Source: Oscillospiraceae bacterium (GTDB taxonomy: Bacteria > Bacillota > Clostridia > Oscillospirales > Oscillospiraceae). Taken from it: DNA of 13,567 nucleotides. Position numbers and translations under genes: made by a program. The stretch's first letter is position 1. The number at the start of each line of letters is the position of its first letter. A model generated the notes under the pieces. That model was not told the origin of the DNA. It did not search any database and worked only from the letters and a program-made list of their open reading frames with translations. Positions 6,644-13,567 of the stretch are shown in pieces. The stretch covers positions 1 through 13,567 of the forward strand of contig JAISKY010000227.1 in assembly GCA_031260745.1 (NCBI GenBank), read 5' to 3'.

Positions 6644-7483
6644 ATGAAACGCAAACTATTGGCGATACTGCTCGCCGCAGCTATGACGCTGACCTTCGTG
6701 TCCTGCGCGAGCGGCACGGATACGAATACCGGTTCGGGGGATACGACCGCCGCTCCCGGCGGCGCGACAGCAGACTTGGGATTACTTACTCCCGGAACGC
6801 TGAAAGTCGGTATGGAAATCGGCTATCCGCCTTTTGAGTATTTCAGCGACGACGGCAAAACTCCGCTCGGCGTGGACGTTGAGTTGGCTAAGGCGTTAGG
6901 CAAAGAGCTGAATCTTGAGGTCGTGTTTGAAGATACAAAGTGGGACGCGATTTTTTCAGGTCTTTTTACCAGCAAGTACGACGTTATTATGTCGGCTGTG
7001 ACGATACTGCCCGACCGCAAGACTGAAATGCTGTTCTCGGAGCCTTACATTGAGAACTGGCAAGCGATTGCCGTCAGAAAAGGCGGCGCTCGCGTATTGT
7101 CGCCGACCGGACTGGACGGGCTTAAAGTCGGCTATCAGGACGAAACCACTTCGGACGCGTACATCAAAGGATTGATTGACACCGGCGCGTTAAATTGCGA
7201 GGTAAACGAATACGAAAAGGTTTTGCAAGCGTTCAGCGACCTGAAACTCGGACGTATCGACGCGATTATCTGCGACAGCACCGTTGCGGACAGCTATGTC
7301 GCTCGCGAGGGCGACACTTATGAGATTTCGTGGATTCAGTCGTCAGACCCTGACGCGGAAGCGGAAACTTTCGGCATCGCTATAAAACTGGGCAACGAAG
7401 CGCTTCAAAAAGCTGTCAATGAAGCGTTGAAAAAGCTCAAAGACAATGGTACTCTCGCGCAGATTCTCCAGGATAATCTATGA
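6644..7483 (+). CDS. Amino acid ABC transporter substrate-binding lipoprotein
   Basis: This 279-residue family 3 solute-binding protein captures an amino acid-like ligand outside the membrane and delivers it to the permease encoded next. It starts MKRKLLAILLAAAMTLTFVS and has a lipobox Cys at position 21, followed by a Gly/Thr/Ser/Ala-rich linker to about residue 45. The binding domain shows LKVGMEIGYPPFEYF (53-67), GVDVELAKALG (76-86), KWDAIFSGL (99-107) and MSAVTILPDRKTEMLFSEPY (116-135). Arg125 is where relatives bind the ligand carboxylate. The ATG at 6644 follows GGAGGGG by six bases; an upstream TTG at 6596 overlaps the -10 box and is rejected. Ligand specificity (His/Arg/Lys, cystine, glutamine and so on) cannot be settled by eye. 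The next gene overlaps by ATGA. Confidence 0.93.
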   Translation: MKRKLLAILLAAAMTLTFVSCASGTDTNTGSGDTTAAPGGATADLGLLTPGTLKVGMEIGYPPFEYFSDDGKTPLGVDVELAKALGKELNLEVVFEDTKWDAIFSGLFTSKYDVIMSAVTILPDRKTEMLFSEPYIENWQAIAVRKGGARVLSPTGLDGLKVGYQDETTSDAYIKGLIDTGALNCEVNEYEKVLQAFSDLKLGRIDAIICDSTVADSYVAREGDTYEISWIQSSDPDAEAETFGIAIKLGNEALQKAVNEALKKLKDNGTLAQILQDNL

Positions 7484-8418
7484 AGATTCTCTATCGGTAC
7501 AAAGTACCGTGCATAATTATACTCGCAATACTTATTATCGGCGTTGTGCTGGGCTTTACAAAGCCCAGCCGCGCCGACTTAACCGCGAGCGTATCGCCGG
7601 AGCTTATTGAGAGCGCCGGCTCGAAATACGCGGAAACCACGTACGATTACGGCTTTTTCAATATAATACGCGGCAAGGACGTTAAAACCGGCGCCTCCGA
7701 AACCTATATCGGTATCGCTGGCAATATTGTACCTGTAAGCGATGTTAAGGGCGGACTACTCAAAGGCTTGGCGGATATTATACTTTGGCTTCCGTCATTA
7801 CTTGCGGGTACGCGAATTACGGTGTCGCTGACGGCTGTATCGGTATTAGCCGGAATTGTCGGCGGAATATTTTTGGCGTTGGGGAAAATATCAAGCAATC
7901 CGATTCTAAACAAATTAAGCGGAGCGTACATATTTTTCTTTCGCGGCACACCGCTCCTGATGCAGTTGTTTTTCATCTACTACGGTTTACCGACGATGAA
8001 CCCCGCGCTGACGATTAACGACAAATTTTTAGCGGCGTTTATCGCGTTCGCGCTAAACTCTGCCGCGTACTGCGCGGAGATTATCCGCGCCGCTATACAA
8101 TCCATCGACAAAGGGCAGTTTGAGGCTTCGCGCGCGCTTGGTCTGGGTTACGCTCAGACTATGCGGCTGATAATTATACCGCAGTCCATACGCAGACTGA
8201 TACCGCCGGTCGCTAACGAGTTCATTATGGTACTAAAAGACGCGTCGCTGGTCTCAATTATCGCGCTGTCGGACTTAACGCACGCGACAAGTTCCATCTC
8301 GTCGTCAAGCGCGACTGTGCTGGTCTATATCCCCGCTATGATAATCTATCTGATAATCACGGCGTTTTTCACGTTTGTCTTTAACAAGTTGGAGAAGCGA
8401 TTCTCCGTTTATCAGTAG
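7480..8418 (+). CDS. Amino acid ABC transporter permease with extra N-terminal extracytoplasmic segment
   Basis: This is a 312-residue membrane subunit of the HisMQ/ArtM type. The core starts near residue 95 and has the family pattern TRITVSLTAVSVLAGIVGGI and FFFRGTPLLMQLFFIYYGL. The EAA loop at about 199-235 (EIIRAAIQSIDKGQFEASRA, then LGL) docks on the ATPase. Typical members are about 215-230 residues. The extra length lies at the N-terminus: a membrane segment (about 8-26) followed by roughly 65 polar residues that should lie outside the membrane. The ATG overlaps the stop of the binding-protein gene (ATGA), implying translational coupling. The ATPase gene follows after 14 bases. It presumably works as a homodimer, since only one permease gene is present. 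Confidence 0.92.
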   Translation: MKILYRYKVPCIIILAILIIGVVLGFTKPSRADLTASVSPELIESAGSKYAETTYDYGFFNIIRGKDVKTGASETYIGIAGNIVPVSDVKGGLLKGLADIILWLPSLLAGTRITVSLTAVSVLAGIVGGIFLALGKISSNPILNKLSGAYIFFFRGTPLLMQLFFIYYGLPTMNPALTINDKFLAAFIAFALNSAAYCAEIIRAAIQSIDKGQFEASRALGLGYAQTMRLIIIPQSIRRLIPPVANEFIMVLKDASLVSIIALSDLTHATSSISSSSATVLVYIPAMIIYLIITAFFTFVFNKLEKRFSVYQ

Positions 8419-8432
8419 AGGAGGGGAAAACA

Positions 8433-9191
8433 ATGTCTTTGATACGAACGGAAAACCTATGCAAAAACTTTGGAGAGCTAAAGGTTCTGAAAGGCGTTAC
8501 CCTCTCAGTCGAGCAGGGCGAGGTTATATGTATTATAGGTCCGTCCGGCGCGGGTAAATCTACTTTTCTGCGTTCGCTGAACCAGTTAGAAACGATAACT
8601 AGCGGTAAAATCTTCATTGACGAGGAACTTTTCCTCCACCGCGAACACGGCGCGACGGTGGAGCGCATACGTCACGACGAATACACTCGGCTTTTGCTGG
8701 AGATGGGTATGGTATTCCAGTCGTTCAATCTGTTCCCGCATAAAACCGTTATGGAAAATGTGTGCCTTGCGCCTATGCGGGTACAAAAGCGGAGCAAAGC
8801 GGAGGTTTTGGAACACGCTCAGGAGTTGTTACACAAGGTCGGGCTTTCCGAGAAAGCGGACGAGTACCCCGCGCGGCTATCCGGCGGTCAGCAGCAACGC
8901 GTCGCTATCGCCCGCGCGTTAGCTATGCGTCCTAAGATTATGCTGTTTGACGAACCTACCAGCGCGCTTGACCCGGAACTCGTCGGCGAGGTTTTGAGCG
9001 TTATGAGGTCACTCGCGGAGGAAGGAATGACTATGCTGGTCGTGACGCACGAAATGAATTTCGCGCGTGAGGCGGCGAACCGCGTGCTATTTATGTGCGA
9101 AGGTACTATTGCCGAGGAAGCTCCGCCGGAAACCCTGTTTTCTAATCCTGAAAATCCGAGAACCCGCCAATTTTTGAGAACGATTTTATGA
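8433..9191 (+). CDS. Amino acid ABC transporter ATP-binding protein
   Basis: This 252-residue ATPase powers the importer from the cytoplasmic side. All motifs are intact: Walker A GPSGAGKST (36-44), Q-loop Gln96 in MVFQSFNLFPH, signature LSGGQQQR (149-156), Walker B IMLFDEP with Glu174, D-loop SALDPE, and H-loop His206 in VVTHE. The pattern matches the GlnQ/HisP/ArtP group of polar amino acid transporters. The segment between the second beta-strand and the Q-loop (residues about 66-90) is somewhat longer than usual and rich in charged residues. The start is fixed by AGGAGGGG just after the permease stop. The gene's own stop overlaps the start of the EamA gene as ATGA. Confidence 0.95.
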   Translation: MSLIRTENLCKNFGELKVLKGVTLSVEQGEVICIIGPSGAGKSTFLRSLNQLETITSGKIFIDEELFLHREHGATVERIRHDEYTRLLLEMGMVFQSFNLFPHKTVMENVCLAPMRVQKRSKAEVLEHAQELLHKVGLSEKADEYPARLSGGQQQRVAIARALAMRPKIMLFDEPTSALDPELVGEVLSVMRSLAEEGMTMLVVTHEMNFAREAANRVLFMCEGTIAEEAPPETLFSNPENPRTRQFLRTIL

Positions 9192-10099
9192 AAAAAACTA
9201 CCCAAGCTAATATTTTGTTGTTTATGACCGCGCTGATATGGGGCATTGCGTTTGTCGCGCAACGCGCCGGTATGGACTACGTCGGAGCGTTTACTTACGG
9301 AGGCGCGCGTTTCCTATTAGGCGCGGCGTCGCTTATTCCCGTGATACTAATTTTCGAGCGCGGCGCGACCGACCGCGCAAAAATGCGGCGCTCCCTGTTA
9401 TCCGGAGCGGTCGGCGGAGTGATACTGTTTTCGGCGGTTTCGCTTCAGCAATTCGGTATTGTCGTCACAGGCTCGGCGGGACGCGCGGGTTTTATTACCG
9501 CGCTCTACATCATATTTACTCCGATTTTCGGAATGTTCTTCGGAAGAAAATGTACGGTTCTGACAATAATCGGAGCTTTTTTTGCGCTTGTCGGAATGTA
9601 TCTGTTAAGCGTAACCAACGGATTCGGCGCGATAGGATTCGGCGACATTCTGCTGATTATCGGCGCGGTATTCTGGACGGCGCACATACTGTTTATCGAC
9701 CATTTCGCGGATAATATATATCCCGTTAGGTTTTCTATGGTACAGTTTCTGGTATGCGCCGCGCTTAGCCTGATTGGAGCGTTCGCGACCGAAACCGTGA
9801 CCTTGCAGTCAATTTATGACGGCCGCGTATCAATCCTCTACGGCGGCATATTGTCCGCGGGAGTGGCGTACACTTTACAGGTGCTTGGTCAACGCAACGC
9901 CGAACCGTCAAAAGCTGCAATAATATTCTCGCTGGAGTCGTTGTTTTCGGTAATCGGCGCGGCGATTTTGCTTGGCGAGCGAATGACGCCGCGAGGTTAC
10001 GCGGGCTGCGCGTTTATCTTCGCGGGAATTATTATCTCACAGCTGGTTAAAAAACCCAAACGCGAGATTAAAGCCGATTCCTACGACCGCCCCGCGTAA
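9188..10099 (+). CDS. EamA/DMT-family transporter
   Basis: This 303-residue integral membrane protein has ten predicted hydrophobic segments in two EamA repeats, roughly residues 5-140 and 150-290. The opening ILLFMTALIWGIAFVAQRAG, and the second-repeat segment AYTLQVLGQRNAEPSKAAII followed by LESLFSVIGAAILLGE, are typical of drug/metabolite transporters. Members commonly export amino acids, metabolites or toxins; this substrate is unknown. The ATG overlaps the TGA of the ABC ATPase gene, so it is very likely made from the same mRNA. That is unusual next to an importer and suggests a related solute. The positive C-terminus (KKPKREIK) should be cytoplasmic. A strong terminator begins 11 bases after the stop. 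Confidence 0.88.
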   Translation: MKKTTQANILLFMTALIWGIAFVAQRAGMDYVGAFTYGGARFLLGAASLIPVILIFERGATDRAKMRRSLLSGAVGGVILFSAVSLQQFGIVVTGSAGRAGFITALYIIFTPIFGMFFGRKCTVLTIIGAFFALVGMYLLSVTNGFGAIGFGDILLIIGAVFWTAHILFIDHFADNIYPVRFSMVQFLVCAALSLIGAFATETVTLQSIYDGRVSILYGGILSAGVAYTLQVLGQRNAEPSKAAIIFSLESLFSVIGAAILLGERMTPRGYAGCAFIFAGIIISQLVKKPKREIKADSYDRPA

Positions 10100-10110
10100 T
10101 ATTCAATAAA

Positions 10111-10150
10111 AAATAGCAGAGATACGATTTATCTCTGCTATTTGTTTTTT
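10111..10150. terminator. Bidirectional intrinsic terminator
   Basis: AAATAGCAGAGATA (10111-10124) and TATCTCTGCTATTT (10130-10143) form a perfect 14-bp stem with loop CGATT. GTTTTTT follows on the plus strand, and an A-run precedes the stem so that the minus strand also reads into Ts. It ends the ABC-EamA operon and the converging der-plsY-gpsA operon. The gpsA stop codon (10151-10149) is inside the tail. Confidence 0.92.
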
Positions 10151-11135
10151 ACTGCTCCCAGCGTTTCTCTCTGCCCATAAGCTGAGCGGTAGCGATTCGG
10201 GGGTCTTTACCTTTGTACATTATCCCGTAAAGCTCGTTGACAATTGGCATTTCAACTCCGGCTTTTTGAGCAAGCTCAAACGCCGCTGCCGCCGCATAGT
10301 AGCCCTCTACTACCGCGCCTACCGCGTCCATAGCCTGCTCCGTCGTCATTCCCCTGCCGATGTTCAGCCCCGCGTTACGGTTGCGGGAGTGTTCCGACGT
10401 ACACGTGACAATCAAATCGCCTACTCCGGCAAGTCCGCTGAAGGTTTCGCGCCGTCCGCCCATAGCTTCGCCCAACAGCGACATTTCGTATAATCCTCTG
10501 GTCATCAGCATCGCCTTGGTATTGTCGCCGTAGCCCAGACCGTCGCAGATTCCAACCGCGATTGCGATAATGTTTTTTAACGCTCCGCAAAGCTCCACGC
10601 CTATAATATCGTCGGAGGTATACACGCGGAAATCGCAGTTCATAAACGCGTCCTGAACCATCTCGGCTGTCTTAGCTGTCCTCGCGGCAACGACGCAGCC
10701 CGTCGGAACTCCGCGCCCGACTTCCTCCGCGTGCGACGGTCCGCTAAGTACGGAAATCCGCTCCGCTCCGCCAAGCTCGCTCTCAATGACTTGCGAAAGC
10801 CTAAGCCCGGTTTCTTTCTCGATACCTTTCGACGCCGTAACAAGCACCGTCGAATCGGATACAATGCCTTTCAGCAAAGCCGCGTTCCAACGCATAGCGT
10901 ACGACGGCGGCGAAAGCACCACTATATCCGCTCCGCCGAGTCCGTCAAGCGAATCACAAAGCGTCAACTCCTCCGGCAGCTTTATGCCCGGCAAAGAGTG
11001 ATATTCATTTTCCGCCGAAACAACCTCGGCGTGTTTTTTTCTCAAAAAGTGCAACGTAACCTCGTGAGCGTTTGAGGCTAATAACTTAGCCAGCGCTACT
11101 CCCCAGCTTCCGCTTCCCAGCACAGATATTTTCAC
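10149..11135 (-). CDS. gpsA: Glycerol-3-phosphate dehydrogenase [NAD(P)+]
   Basis: This cytoplasmic enzyme of 328 residues reduces dihydroxyacetone phosphate to sn-glycerol-3-phosphate, the backbone for phospholipids. The N-terminal Rossmann motif is GSGSWGVALAKLLA (7-20). The conserved lysines fall at 103 (ASKGIEKETG) and 187 (LCGALKNIIAIAVGI). The C-terminal substrate domain has SGLAGVGDLIVTCTSEHSRN (233-252), with Asp240. Length is normal for the family. The cofactor loop reads LHFLRKK instead of the common LW.R, and a later motif is SPPSYAMR instead of VPS..R; both look like tolerable variation. It overlaps plsY by ATGA, so the two successive enzymes of phosphatidic acid synthesis are translationally coupled. 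This is the last gene of the operon. Confidence 0.97.
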   Translation of the reverse strand: MKISVLGSGSWGVALAKLLASNAHEVTLHFLRKKHAEVVSAENEYHSLPGIKLPEELTLCDSLDGLGGADIVVLSPPSYAMRWNAALLKGIVSDSTVLVTASKGIEKETGLRLSQVIESELGGAERISVLSGPSHAEEVGRGVPTGCVVAARTAKTAEMVQDAFMNCDFRVYTSDDIIGVELCGALKNIIAIAVGICDGLGYGDNTKAMLMTRGLYEMSLLGEAMGGRRETFSGLAGVGDLIVTCTSEHSRNRNAGLNIGRGMTTEQAMDAVGAVVEGYYAAAAAFELAQKAGVEMPIVNELYGIMYKGKDPRIATAQLMGREKRWEQ

Positions 11136-11773
11136 TTTTCTCTAGCTCCGAATTTTGTTTCTTTACCGTGTATCAGACGATTAATATTAGCCGCGTGCAT
11201 TACGATTATCAGAATTCCGGACGCAATCGCGAGCCCCGTAGCTATCGGCTGTTGTATGAAAATCGCGGTAAAAAGCGGAAACGCAATCGCTCCGGCGACA
11301 ATAGAACCCAGCGACACATATCGCGTCGCCAGCACCATAAGTATGAATACGCCCCAACTGCACAATCCGACCCACGGATTAATCATCAGCGCCATTACGC
11401 CGCATACCAGTACGCCCTTACCGCCTTTATAGCCGTACCATACCGGGAACGCGTGTCCGACCATCGCGAAGAATCCCGCGAACAGCTTTCCGACCATCTG
11501 ACCGCCGGGCGACCCGATAAGCGCCGCCGCCTCGCCGCCGACCCACAGCCAGCCTAACCCTATCGCTATCGCGGCTTTTGCCGTGTCGATTGCTAACGTC
11601 ACCACCGCGCCTTTAATCCCGAATACGCGGTACGCGTTCGTCAGTCCCGCGTTTCCGCTTCCGTTCTCGCGTATATCATTTCCGAAGATATACTTTGACG
11701 CGATTATCGCTCCGTTTACCCCACCCAGCGAGTATGCGACAATCGCAGTTACCGCCATCGCAAATACAAGCAT
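11132..11773 (-). CDS. plsY: Glycerol-3-phosphate acyltransferase (acyl-phosphate dependent)
   Basis: This integral membrane enzyme of 213 residues transfers an acyl group from acyl-phosphate to glycerol-3-phosphate, giving lysophosphatidic acid. Family motifs appear in order: GSGNAGLTNAYRVFG (38-52), DTAKA (63-67), GHAFPVWYGYKGGKGV (106-121) and HAANINRLIHGKETK (193-207). Several hydrophobic spans separate them. After GGKGV the usual AT is LV here, a mild deviation. The ATG at 11773 lies 3 bases after the der stop; the G-rich run at 11785-11790, inside the end of der, can serve as ribosome binding site. Overlap with gpsA (ATGA) supports one operon making and using glycerol-3-phosphate. Confidence 0.96.
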   Translation of the reverse strand: MLVFAMAVTAIVAYSLGGVNGAIIASKYIFGNDIRENGSGNAGLTNAYRVFGIKGAVVTLAIDTAKAAIAIGLGWLWVGGEAAALIGSPGGQMVGKLFAGFFAMVGHAFPVWYGYKGGKGVLVCGVMALMINPWVGLCSWGVFILMVLATRYVSLGSIVAGAIAFPLFTAIFIQQPIATGLAIASGILIIVMHAANINRLIHGKETKFGAREK

Positions 11774-11776
11774 TGT

Positions 11777-13108
11777 TCAGTTTTCCCCCCTGTTTCGCGC
11801 CGTCATACGTATCGGCGTACCGTCCAGCCCGAACGCGGCGCGGATTTGATTTTCTATATATCTCTGATAAGAAAAATGGAATAGGCTTTTATCATTGCAA
11901 AATACCACGAAGTGCGGCGGCTGAATCCCCGTTTGCGTCATATACAGCAGTTTCAGTCTTTTACCTTTGTCTGTCGGAGGCTGAACCCTCATCGTCGCGT
12001 CGGAAAGCACGTTGTTCAGCAGTCCGGTAGTGATTCGCATCACGCTTTGGCTATGCACGTAGTTAATCAGCTCGAACAGTTTATTAACTCTAAGACCCGT
12101 AGCCGCAGAGATAGTCAGCACCGGAGCGTAGCTCATAAACGCGAGAGCGTAGTCGTCGTTATCCGGAAGTTTTTCATTGTTAATTTTCAATTTTTCGTTT
12201 TTGACAAGGTCCCATTTGTTAGCGAGTATTACGCTCGCCTTGCCGGATTCGTGAGCCAGCCCCGCAATTTTTGTATCCTGCTCGGTAACGCCTTCCTGAG
12301 CGTCAACCATTATCAGGCAAACGTCGGCGCGTTCAATCGCTTGCTCGGCGCGCATTACGCTGAACCGCTCCACGCGCTCGTCAACTTTGCTGTGTTTGCG
12401 AATACCCGCCGTGTCAATCAGCAGATAATCACCGAACTCGTTACTGAACGGAGTATCGACCGCGTCGCGGGTCGTACCCGCGACTTCGCTTACGATTACG
12501 CGCTTTTCGCCAAGTACGCGGTTTATCAGCGAGCTTTTACCCACGTTCGGTTTACCAATCACCGCAACCTTTATTCTATCATCTTCTTCGGAATTGTCAA
12601 GGGGGTCATTGAAATATTTTACGCAAACGTCAAGTAAATCTCCGGTTCCGTGTCCGTGAGTCGCCGAAACCGCGACCGGCGTCCCGACTCCAAGCGACAA
12701 AAAATCGTAAATATCCGGGTCGTCGTAACCCGTACTGTCCATTTTATTCACCGCAAGCACAATTGGTTTCTTTGAGCGCAAAAGATAATTCGCTACGTCC
12801 TGGTCTGCCGCGGTCACTCCGGAGTGAATATCCGTTACGAGTATAATAACGTCCGCGGTTTCAACCGCGGCTTCCGCCTGAACGCGCATAAACTGCAATA
12901 TCTCGCTGTCGGTTTTTGGCTCGATTCCCCCGGTATCAGCCAGCGTAAACGTGCGTCCGTTCCAGTCCGTATCGGCGTACAAACGGTCGCGGGTAACGCC
13001 CGGCACGTCCTCTACGATGGACAGCCGCTTACCCACAAGTTTATTGAACAACGCGGACTTCCCTACGTTCGGTCGCCCTACAATCGCCACTATCGGTTTT
13101 CTTGCCAT
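11777..13108 (-). CDS. der: Ribosome biogenesis GTPase Der (EngA)
   Basis: This is a double-GTPase of 443 residues needed for maturation of the 50S ribosomal subunit. The first G domain shows GRPNVGKS (11-18), DTGG (58-61), NKMD (121-124) and SAT (148-150). The second shows GKPNVGKS (185-192), DTAG (232-235), NKWD (297-300) and SAA (334-336). A C-terminal KH-like domain (about 350-440) contains PPHFVVFCND and ENQIRAAFGLDGTPI. All nucleotide-binding motifs are intact. Just after NKWD the protein reads LVKNEKLKINNEKLPDNDD, encoded by a strikingly AT-rich stretch described separately. The ATG at 13108 follows GAGGT and lies 3 bases after the DUF512 gene's stop. The order DUF512 - der - plsY - gpsA is common in Clostridia. 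Confidence 0.98.
   Translation of the reverse strand: MARKPIVAIVGRPNVGKSALFNKLVGKRLSIVEDVPGVTRDRLYADTDWNGRTFTLADTGGIEPKTDSEILQFMRVQAEAAVETADVIILVTDIHSGVTAADQDVANYLLRSKKPIVLAVNKMDSTGYDDPDIYDFLSLGVGTPVAVSATHGHGTGDLLDVCVKYFNDPLDNSEEDDRIKVAVIGKPNVGKSSLINRVLGEKRVIVSEVAGTTRDAVDTPFSNEFGDYLLIDTAGIRKHSKVDERVERFSVMRAEQAIERADVCLIMVDAQEGVTEQDTKIAGLAHESGKASVILANKWDLVKNEKLKINNEKLPDNDDYALAFMSYAPVLTISAATGLRVNKLFELINYVHSQSVMRITTGLLNNVLSDATMRVQPPTDKGKRLKLLYMTQTGIQPPHFVVFCNDKSLFHFSYQRYIENQIRAAFGLDGTPIRMTARNRGEN
12168..12203 (-). repeat. AT-rich repeat-like segment inside der
   Basis: A stretch of about 36 bases, nearly all A and T, interrupts the otherwise GC-balanced der gene and codes for the internally repeated peptide NEKLKINNEKL (residues 304-314). 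Peptides of this NEKLK type are known from short AT-rich intergenic repeats in many bacterial genomes; that link is from general knowledge and cannot be verified here. The reading frame is kept. Confidence 0.45.
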
Positions 13109-13111
13109 TTA

Positions 13112-13567
13112 TTACCTCGAAATCTCTGCTATTTTCTCCGCAAATAATCTGCCGTCATTTTCTACGGCGAATATCGGTACGCCCAGTTCACGCTTTGCGT
13201 CGTCAAGGCTTATGCTGTCCAGGAACAGGTCGCCGCCGCGCCTTAGCATAACCGACGGAATAACCAAAAATTCGCCCAAATCCTTGCCTTTCAGCTGAGC
13301 AATCAAATCACGCCCGGTAATCAATCCCGCAACGTCCACGCTGTCGCCGAAAAAGTCATTGCGAACCGCGTAAACTTTCGCTGGCAAATCTTTCAGAATA
13401 CGCTCAAACATCGGAGCCGCCGCAAATCCGGTCGCAACTGAAAAAGCAACTCTGCTATCTGCTATCTGCTCTCGTATCTCCGAGCGGAAATCGCTCTCAA
13501 AGAGCGCCAACATTCCCACGCCGTTCTCGAATTGCGGGAAATCTTCGTAGTAATCAACCTTCGGAAG
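13112..13567 (-). CDS. DUF512-family protein (3' part only)
   Basis: These are the last 151 codons of a gene running in from the right edge. PQFENGVGM, then VATGFAAAPMFERILKDL, NDFFGDSVDVAGLITGRDLI, QLKGKDLGEFLVIPSVMLR and FLDSISLDDAKRELGVPI match the C-terminal part of the DUF512 proteins that sit next to der in many Clostridia. Full-length members carry N-terminal PDZ-like and radical-SAM-like parts, not visible here. The function of the family is unknown; placement with a ribosome-assembly GTPase is suggestive only. A GTG at 13519 looks like a start but is internal, because the homologous reading continues unbroken to the window edge. The stop is 3 bases from the der start. Confidence 0.88.
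   Translation of the reverse strand, partial: LPKVDYYEDFPQFENGVGMLALFESDFRSEIREQIADSRVAFSVATGFAAAPMFERILKDLPAKVYAVRNDFFGDSVDVAGLITGRDLIAQLKGKDLGEFLVIPSVMLRRGGDLFLDSISLDDAKRELGVPIFAVENDGRLFAEKIAEISR
13451..13470 (-). repeat. 7-bp tandem repeat inside the DUF512 gene
   Basis: CTGCTAT is repeated about 2.7 times (two full units and five bases of a third), read on the minus strand as AGCAGATAGCAGATAGCAG. It encodes QIADSR in the linker between PQFENGVGM and the VATG segment. Repeats of this composition also occur between genes in various bacteria. The frame is intact. Confidence 0.5.

Noticed and set aside
11912..12637. Open frame of 241 codons on the plus strand opposite der
   Set aside because: It is antisense to the conserved GTPase motifs of der, with no ribosome binding site and no recognisable domain.
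13122..13134. 13-base match (ATCTCTGCTATTT) between the end of the DUF512 gene and the terminator arm at 10131-10143
   Set aside because: A match of this length is expected by chance in a window this size, and the copy at 13122 is coding sequence.

Overview
The window looks like chromosomal DNA of a Clostridia-type Firmicute (Bacillota). Four things point there: the sequences of RpoB and RpoC, the conserved order DUF512 gene - der - plsY - gpsA, strong AGGAGG-type ribosome binding sites, and near-perfect sigma-A promoters. Base composition looks close to half GC by eye in the genes and is clearly AT-rich between them. There is no sign of phage, insertion sequence, CRISPR, rRNA or tRNA. The species cannot be named from the sequence alone.

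Layout from left to right. (1) 1-4437, minus strand: the 5' part of rpoC and complete rpoB, the two large RNA polymerase subunits, read from a consensus promoter at 4607-4635. (2) 4438-4747: the rpoB leader, which also carries a consensus-like promoter on the opposite strand and two plus-strand intrinsic terminators, so a short RNA antisense to the start of the rpoB leader is possible. (3) 4748-6193, minus: a sodium:solute symporter-family transporter whose roughly 175-nt leader contains an intrinsic terminator, suggesting an attenuator or riboswitch. (4) 6576-10099, plus: an ABC importer operon for an amino acid-like solute (lipoprotein binding protein, permease, ATPase), with an EamA/DMT transporter as fourth gene coupled by ATGA. 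Its promoter holds a 16-bp near-palindrome between -35 and -10. (5) 10111-10150: a bidirectional terminator shared by two converging operons. (6) 10149-13567, minus: gpsA, plsY, der and the 3' end of a DUF512 gene, tightly packed with gaps of 3, 3 and -4 bases.

The housekeeping genes cover transcription (RpoB/RpoC), ribosome assembly (Der) and the first committed steps of phospholipid synthesis: GpsA makes glycerol-3-phosphate and PlsY acylates it. Between them sit two divergent transport units that share a 450-bp control region.

I see no obviously new multi-gene system. The best candidates for undescribed biology are regulatory or local: the convergent promoter and terminators at rpoB, the attenuated leader of the symporter gene, the roughly 85-residue acidic tail on RpoB, the operator in the ABC promoter, and two short repeat-like insertions inside housekeeping genes.
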